Assembly: GCA_054601695.1 (NCBI GenBank)
Contig: BAAHQB010000008.1
Coordinates: forward strand, 1,550,001-1,614,000
DNA from: Amorphochlora amoebiformis
Lineage: Eukaryota > Cercozoa > Chlorarachniophyceae
Length of the DNA stretch: 64,000 bases
Reading direction: 5' to 3'
This document shows positions 1 through 64,000 of the stretch, in pieces (position 1 is the first letter of the stretch; every line of letters begins with the position of its first letter). The translations under genes were made by a program, and so were the position numbers. The notes under the pieces are model-generated. The model did not search any database. It was not told the DNA's origin and saw only the letters and a program-made list of their open reading frames with translations.

Positions 1-147
1 ACAACTTTCCAGCTGTATTGCGATCGAGCCCACTTCTAGATTCGTACCGTCCATATGAGAGACGCACAGGCTTGTCCAGCATCAGTCTAGTTACTGCAGA
101 TAGTCGCACGATTATGTATCGTCCTCATGTCTCAGTGTGTCCAGCAT
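1..147. other. 3' flank of the 148-2714 gene
   Basis: This is non-repetitive sequence downstream of the stop codon of the minus-strand gene ending at 148. A short motif, GTCCAGCATC, occurs twice (about 76-85 and 139-148). No coding potential could be supported on either strand, and no clear poly(A) signal was identified. It probably represents 3' UTR and intergenic DNA. Confidence 0.4.
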
Positions 148-533
148 CTACTTCGCCTCATCCGAGCCTTCTTCGTCTTTTGAGTCCACAGACTTCTCAG
201 CGCTCTCCTCTCCGGTATCTTTCTTCTTGTCTAGTTGTTTATGTACACAAACATAGTTAAACTTATGCATATATATATATATATATGTGATTGTATATAT
301 ATATATATATATATAGTATACACATATATATATATATATATATAATATATGTATATATATAATATATGTATATATACACACACACATATATATATATATA
401 TGTGTATATGTACGTATTACAGTATGTAATAAGTACAATTATATACTTATATATATATATATATATATTCATATATGTATATAACATATATATATATATA
501 CAGATATGCTTATACACAGATGTACATATATTA

Positions 534-574
<41 letters not shown>

Positions 575-1126
575 TTGTGTGTATGCATGAAATTTATACA
601 AATGTAAACACACAAAAAAAAACACATATAACATATACATACGTAAAAAATTATACATGTATATGTGTATACATATTACATATATATACATACATATATA
701 TATTATTTTACTTCTATCTTTAATGTACATATATATATATATACACATATATATATTATATATATTATATATATACATAATATATGTAGAATATATATAC
801 ATATATATATTATATATCTATATAATTATATATATGTATAATATATGCACATAATCATATATATATGCACATATATATGTTACACATATACATATGCACT
901 TGTATACGTAATATATTTTTGCATATGGTATATATATATATATATATATAAATTATGCATATTATATTTATATGTTTCTACAAACACATATACAAATACA
1001 CATGTATTTGTATACATGCTTCTTATATACACATGCACATGTTAATACATACATTAAGATATATGTTTTCATATTTGTACATACACATCTATATTATATT
1101 ATAATTTAAAGTCTATGAGCATTTAT

Positions 1127-1167
<41 letters not shown>

Positions 1168-1183
1168 ATATATGTACATACAT

Positions 1184-1226
<43 letters not shown>

Positions 1227-1556
1227 TGTATATATATATATGTATATTATATTATATATATATATATGCATATATATATATATATATGCATTATTTTATA
1301 TACCTATACATGTTACATGCATGTAAATGTAATACATAAGTATATATTCTATGTTTATATATATATATATATATATATACCGATATATATTTCTATACAT
1401 ATATATGTACATATATATATATATATATATACATATATATGTATATATATAATATATATAAATTACATATATATATACATATATATATTATATATTAATA
1501 TATTATTTTTATATATATATTTATATATATATATATATATATATATAATTATTCAG

Positions 1557-1590
<34 letters not shown>

Positions 1591-2090
1591 GTGTGTATGT
1601 GTGTATAATAAATGTATGTTCTCATAAGGAAAGTAGACTAACAGAGAAACAAGCAGAGGCACAGGTAAACATATGAGGAGGGGTTGGGGAGAACGAGAAA
1701 GGTGTGAAAGAGAGAGAGAGAGAGAGAGAGACATACAGATAGAAAACCAGAGAGAGAGACAAGCGAGAGCAGAAAAGTGCAAAACCAAAGGATGGACAAA
1801 GAGGTGAACGGGAGGAAGAGACATTGAGAAGGCAATGAGAAAACAGAGAGAGTTCTGGGAACCTTCCTCCTTTTTCTTGAACTTGATCTTCGAGAGGGCA
1901 TCCGATAGCTTAGCCATATCCTTGCTGACTGTCGACTGAATATGATGACACGTATTTAACATATTATGTCATAATACAAATTTACAGGTGTAACGAATAT
2001 GTAGTAAATACATGCACACGTTTAAATATATACATGAACATATCTACATGTACGTGTATGTTTATTAAAAATGTATGCGTACTTCCCCAT

Positions 2091-2129
<39 letters not shown>

Positions 2130-2714
2130 TTATACATATAATATATAGTATACACAATGTATATTTATATATACATATGCACACATGTGTGATGGTGTTC
2201 ACAACCTTTCCGCCATCGTTCTTGCCGTATTTGCTTAGATCCGACGGACCCTGGTAGTTCTCCCTCAAAAATTCAAGGCGACCCTCACTTGCTGCTTTAT
2301 CTAGAGCCGACTGCATGAATTCATCTGCCAGATGATCCCCCTCTGACCATCAAAACGGAAAAAAAACAACCAAGTAAACTGGTCACCAAATCGAGAAATC
2401 GACACAGAGTCCACCGAACGCCCAATTCTCTACATTTCTCATACCATCAATACCTCACCTGGTCTCTCGAGCCAGGAATGGTCCTTGTCCTCGGCATAAG
2501 CCTCAAACATATTTCGCCTCGTCGCCGGTGCATAACACCGAGACGAAAGCCCAGAAAGAAACGGGGCAATTACGTGGGCGCTACGGCGGGTGACGCGGAA
2601 AGAAGGAGGACTTATTCCTTTCCCTGCGGTTCGGGGCGCAGATAGGCGGGAGGACGCGATGACAGGCGACACGGAGAGGGAAAAGCAAAGACCGATGGCG
2701 ATGAAAGCCACCAT
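148..2714 (-). CDS. Secreted or organelle-targeted small protein, four exons, family unknown
   Basis: Four minus-strand exons join in phase with GT/AG borders: 2714-2459, 2324-2206, 1935-1863 and 230-148 (stop TAG). They give 176 residues. The start is the ATG at 2714, followed by a strongly hydrophobic signal-like stretch (residues 2-20, [18 protein letters not shown]). Next comes a Ser/Arg-rich, acid-poor region to about residue 68, which resembles a bipartite plastid or other organelle leader. The rest is hydrophilic, with [14 protein letters not shown], a helical stretch [16 protein letters not shown], then [14 protein letters not shown], and a Lys/Glu/Asp-rich tail (from about residue 141). 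No family is recognised, so no function is given. The third intron (231-1862) is TA-repeat DNA plus a TC-rich tract right after the donor. The gene is head-to-head with the plus-strand gene at 2838. Phase agreement at all three junctions (1, 0, 1) supports the model; the plastid interpretation is only inference. Confidence 0.75.
1680..1862 (-). repeat. TC-rich (sense) intronic tract directly after a donor
   Basis: The plus strand is almost pure purine here, including (GA)n at about 1710-1730. On the sense minus strand it is a pyrimidine tract starting immediately after the donor at 1862. It yields Ser/Leu-rich spurious reading frames that are not genes. Confidence 0.8.
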
Positions 2715-2837
2715 AGTACTCTCTTGGTTCTCACAGATATTAGAAGATTGATATGTCGATATATAAGGAAGATATCTTATTCATTCGGCCAACATATCCT
2801 TCCTGAATATCTGGTTATTTGATTTATTTCCTCGGCT
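2715..2837. promoter_or_regulatory. Divergent promoter between the 148-2714 and 2838-3334 genes
   Basis: Only 123 bp separate the two divergent start codons (minus ATG at 2714, plus ATG at 2838), so both promoters must lie here or within the transcribed parts. The segment has no (TA)n microsatellite, unlike the introns on either side. An AT-rich ATATATAAG element sits near 2758-2766. No transcription start was determined, so the regulatory role is inferred from position. Confidence 0.55.
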
Positions 2838-3334
2838 ATGTCCTCCTCGGGACATCGAGCGTCTTCAACACGTCGGAACGCGACAGGTGAGTGTTTTTGT
2901 TAACTTGGATGGTTTCTAGTCGATGGAATATTTAAGGATTACGGCCATGGATTTTCCACCGAATTTCTTCCCTTTAAAATTGAGTTCTCCTCATAATTTT
3001 GGGTTAAGGTTCACTCACAGAGGGCCAGTCTGTAGGCTCCCGGGTCATAACCACTATGACCATATTTGCGAAGCCAGAATACACCCTCTCACGTCGTGAA
3101 TATCTATGGACAGGTGCCGAGAGCAAGGAAAGGACTCTACATTTTTCGGACAAGGTACAGATAGATCGCCTGCAGAAGCTTCAACAGGACTTGAAGCGGT
3201 CGGAGGAGGTACTTAGGAAACTGCGTGGGATTCTCGTTGGCAAGCTCGAGAAGCTTGAGGTGAATTCGATAATGTATACCACAGGGTCAGGCTTAGATTC
3301 GATCAGGGTTCGCTTGGGTTCGCAGCTGATTTAG
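2838..3334 (+). CDS. Small predicted coiled-coil protein, two exons
   Basis: Exon 1 is 2838-2886, starting at ATG and ending in a strong donor (ACAG|GTGAGTG). Exon 2 starts at 3021 after CTCACAG, keeps the frame (1+35 nt), and runs open to a TAG at 3332-3334, giving about 120 residues. The centre is a heptad-like, charged helix rich in Leu, Lys and Glu (from DKVQIDRLQKLQQDLKR to KLEKLE), typical of a coiled coil. No family could be assigned. An alternative model uses a donor at 3260 (GAG|GTGAAT) and an acceptor at 4578 (TTTCAG). It would end at a TAA at 4612-4614 and give 107 residues. The first model is simpler. Either way the gene converges on the ABC transporter gene that ends at 5074. Confidence 0.55.
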
Positions 3335-3720
3335 ACTTTAACTTAGGGTTGGTTCTAGAACATGGGGAGGTGTGTACATCAGAAGTTTTAGAGGGGTGGA
3401 TATTTGGATATTAGGGAGGGATGGAAATTGGGGACGGGTTGTGGGGAAGGGGGGGAGGAAGAGGGATCCTTGACCCTTTCCTAGTCCTAGCTAATCATAA
3501 CCCTATAACCTCGATCCTAACCTGATCGTAGTCTAACCATGATCCTATAAGAAGAGACTGATAATTGTTATATGTGTACAGGCTACAGTACGCTCATATG
3601 TTATTTTGTAATATATATATATATATATATATATGTATACATATATATATAGAAAATATATTATATATATATATATATATATATGTAGGTACATATATAT
3701 ATATATATATATATGTATAG

Positions 3721-3788
<68 letters not shown>

Positions 3789-3886
3789 TATGTGCGTGTG
3801 CGTATTTAGATATATACTTATACCCAGAATGTATATGTCATGCATGTGGTGCATGATAAACATTAATACATATATATAATAATATA

Positions 3887-3938
<52 letters not shown>

Positions 3939-4352
3939 ACATATATTAATGAAACATAGTAAAATATGAATATGTATGAGTCTCAAAATGTAAATATTTT
4001 TAAAATATTTTTTAAAGGTATCATGATTTATATCATGATGTATAATTATTTCGTTATCACGTACTACTAAAACACAAATCCTATTTACATATATATGTAT
4101 GTGTATATATATAAATGCTTATTATATTCTATATAGAACATATCACACATATATTGTACAAATATACTTAATGTACGTATGGATGTTTACATAGGTGAAT
4201 GTTTATATAAATTGTATATATATATAAACAAATAAATTTGTATTTATGCATTATATATTCATATATATATATATATATATATATAGATGCATATTTAAAT
4301 ATATATATTTTTATACATACATATATATATATATTATTTATTAGTATATATA

Positions 4353-4397
<45 letters not shown>

Positions 4398-5073
4398 TAC
4401 AATGCATAAATAATATACTTACATACATATATACAATATATATATATATATGTATATATATATTAGTTTACTAGATATCTAGGATATATATGTACATATA
4501 TATATGTATATACATATAAATAAATAAATTATTTAACTAGTATAAATGCCACGTTCAATAATAAATACAAACTTTCAGAGAAGAGAGCATCCAGAACATG
4601 GCGGGAAGAGATAACATCATCTATAGAATTCTCTGTCGTCCATCAGTGACGGTGTTATCTAGGTTATACTAGTTATAATTGTAAGAACATGTGATTAAGT
4701 TAACTTTCACTACTGATGATATGCATGATCAAATCCACTGAAGTTGACCTAGTCGAGGCCGCTATAATATTGTACTGACTGAAGTGGGTGGGTAGTGTAA
4801 TTATTTACTAGTGATAATTTCAGCGTGTAGCTAGTATGATATATTCTAGTAGATTGAGCTCGTTATATGTATTACGTACATAGATATTCCAACTTAATGT
4901 ACGTCTAGACGTATGGTTTATCTAGATTATCTAGATTATATCAAATCTACTGGACTAATCATGACCGTTTTCATCTAGCATATTCATAACTTAACAATGA
5001 TACCTAGGATACATCATGATAGTGTATCGAGTGTAACATCAGTATGACCGGTCAATAACTTATAATGCACGAG
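3335..5073. other. Region between two convergent genes
   Basis: It contains degenerate CCCTAA-like sequence near 3477-3545 and long TA microsatellites (about 3611-3785, 3893-3931 and 4080-4520). After that comes a TA-repeat-free stretch of about 550 bp (4520-5073) rich in CTAG, just downstream of the ABC transporter stop codon. A possible alternative last exon of the upstream plus-strand gene lies at 4579-4614. No other coding sequence was found. Confidence 0.6.
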
Positions 5074-45073
<40,000 letters not shown>

Positions 45074-45176
45074 CGGAGACTATGGGTTTAATGTCCCGTG
45101 ATTTCAGGGATTCCGGAGAGTTCCCGCTATTCCAACAACAACACCGGAACCCAAATACTAACTAACTTTTCGCGTG
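45074..45176. promoter_or_regulatory. Divergent promoter of the ABC transporter and QSOX genes
   Basis: 103 bp separate the two divergent ATGs (minus at 45073, plus at 45177). The gap has no microsatellite and is the nearest GC-richer, TA-repeat-free sequence, with a near-symmetric TTCCGGAGAGTTCCCG. Both start codons are supported by protein content: a signal peptide on the plus side, and an in-frame stop upstream of the ATG on the minus side. Promoter function is inferred from position. Confidence 0.6.
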
Positions 45177-63034
<17,858 letters not shown>

Positions 63035-63046
63035 GTTTTATTTATT

Positions 63047-63105
<59 letters not shown>

Positions 63106-63128
63106 GTATATATCCACATATATATAAC

Positions 63129-63179
<51 letters not shown>

Positions 63180-63182
63180 CAA

Positions 63183-63213
<31 letters not shown>

Positions 63214-63383
63214 TGTGTATATGTGTATACGTATATATCTTGCTAAGGTTTTATGTGTCTATATTTATACATATATATATATATATATCTATATATATGA
63301 TGTGTATGCATACTTATATATATATATATATATATACATATATACATATATATTATATATAGTATGAGATAGGATGAGGAGGT

Positions 63384-63417
<34 letters not shown>

Positions 63418-63735
63418 GAGACAGAGTGAAGGAAAGTGAGGGAGTGAGAGAGGAAGGTTTGAGCGAAAGGGAGGGAGAGGCTGATAGGTCGGAAGAGAGA
63501 AAGAGAGAGAAGAAGGGAGAGAGAAAGAGATAGGAGATAAATCATAAAGCAGGGAGGGGAAAGAGAAGAGACAGTGCAATTGAAAGAGAAGAGGAGAAGA
63601 TGAAGAGAATGTACGTATATCTATATATATAAAATATATGTATATATATATAGGTAATTTGTACATATGTATAAGGATTTATGGATATATATATATATAT
63701 ATATGAGTACATATATATATATACGTATATATATG

Positions 63736-63778
<43 letters not shown>

Positions 63779-63807
63779 GATATCTGGATGTGTACAATAT
63801 ATATATA

Positions 63808-63849
<42 letters not shown>

Positions 63850-64000
63850 GTACATATATTTGTATATATAGATATGTATATGTATTATATAATATATAAT
63901 ATACATATATACATATTACACCCATACATAAGAGGTATACATATATATATATATATATATATGTACATATATACACACATATATGCATACATACATACAT
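63035..64000. other. Sequence after the last recognised QSOX exon
   Basis: Mostly TA repeat, plus a second copy of CTTGCTAAGGTTTTAT at about 63239-63254 (first at 63027-63042, spanning the last donor), and a purine-rich tract at 63365-63615. No further exon was recognised, so the end of the gene is either beyond the window or too short to see. Confidence 0.5.

Overview
This is a eukaryotic nuclear window. By far the largest sequence class is (TA)n microsatellite with minor CA, GA and AAT repeats, and long apparent reading frames of alternating I and Y are translations of those repeats. After setting them aside, short islands of complex sequence remain. Read in order with GT/AG borders and phase matching, they assemble into four genes. 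The host looks like a single-celled eukaryote, perhaps an alga, because exons are 21-314 nt, introns are repeat-filled, degenerate GGGTTA-type telomere-like arrays lie inside introns, and one small gene has a bipartite-looking leader. I cannot name a taxon.

Layout. (1) 148-2714, minus: a four-exon gene for a 176-residue protein with an N-terminal signal sequence; family not recognised. (2) 2838-3334, plus: a small two-exon coiled-coil protein, head-to-head with (1) across 123 bp. (3) 5074-45073, minus: a full-size ABC transporter of the ABCC/MRP type in about 70 exons over 40 kb (about 1,425 codons). It has TMD1, NBD1, linker, TMD2, NBD2 and a C-terminal tail. (4) 45177-63034 and perhaps beyond, plus: a quiescin sulfhydryl oxidase (QSOX), with signal peptide, thioredoxin CPHC site, helix-rich region and ERV/ALR FAD domain with a CDSC site, in at least 25 exons. 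Genes 3 and 4 are head-to-head across 103 bp. Both short divergent intergenic gaps are free of TA repeats.

The genes do not form an operon or obvious pathway. ABCC proteins export organic or glutathione-conjugated anions across membranes, and QSOX makes disulfides in the secretory pathway. Sharing a bidirectional promoter is the only visible link.

What is unusual is the intron architecture. Splice sites are often embedded in the TA repeat itself. Other donors are followed at once by TC-rich tracts or telomere-like GTTAGGG arrays. Several exons or splice sites have been copied by local tandem duplication, including a dead second copy of a QSOX exon and a diverged second copy of an ABCC exon. 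One ABCC intron has non-canonical borders and carries a perfect 136-bp palindrome, and another uses a GC donor. A degenerate dispersed repeat of about 350 bp occurs in two ABCC introns.

Exon borders were placed by eye. A few junctions in TMD1 and TMD2 of the transporter do not match in phase and are flagged. No tRNA, rRNA or CRISPR array was seen.
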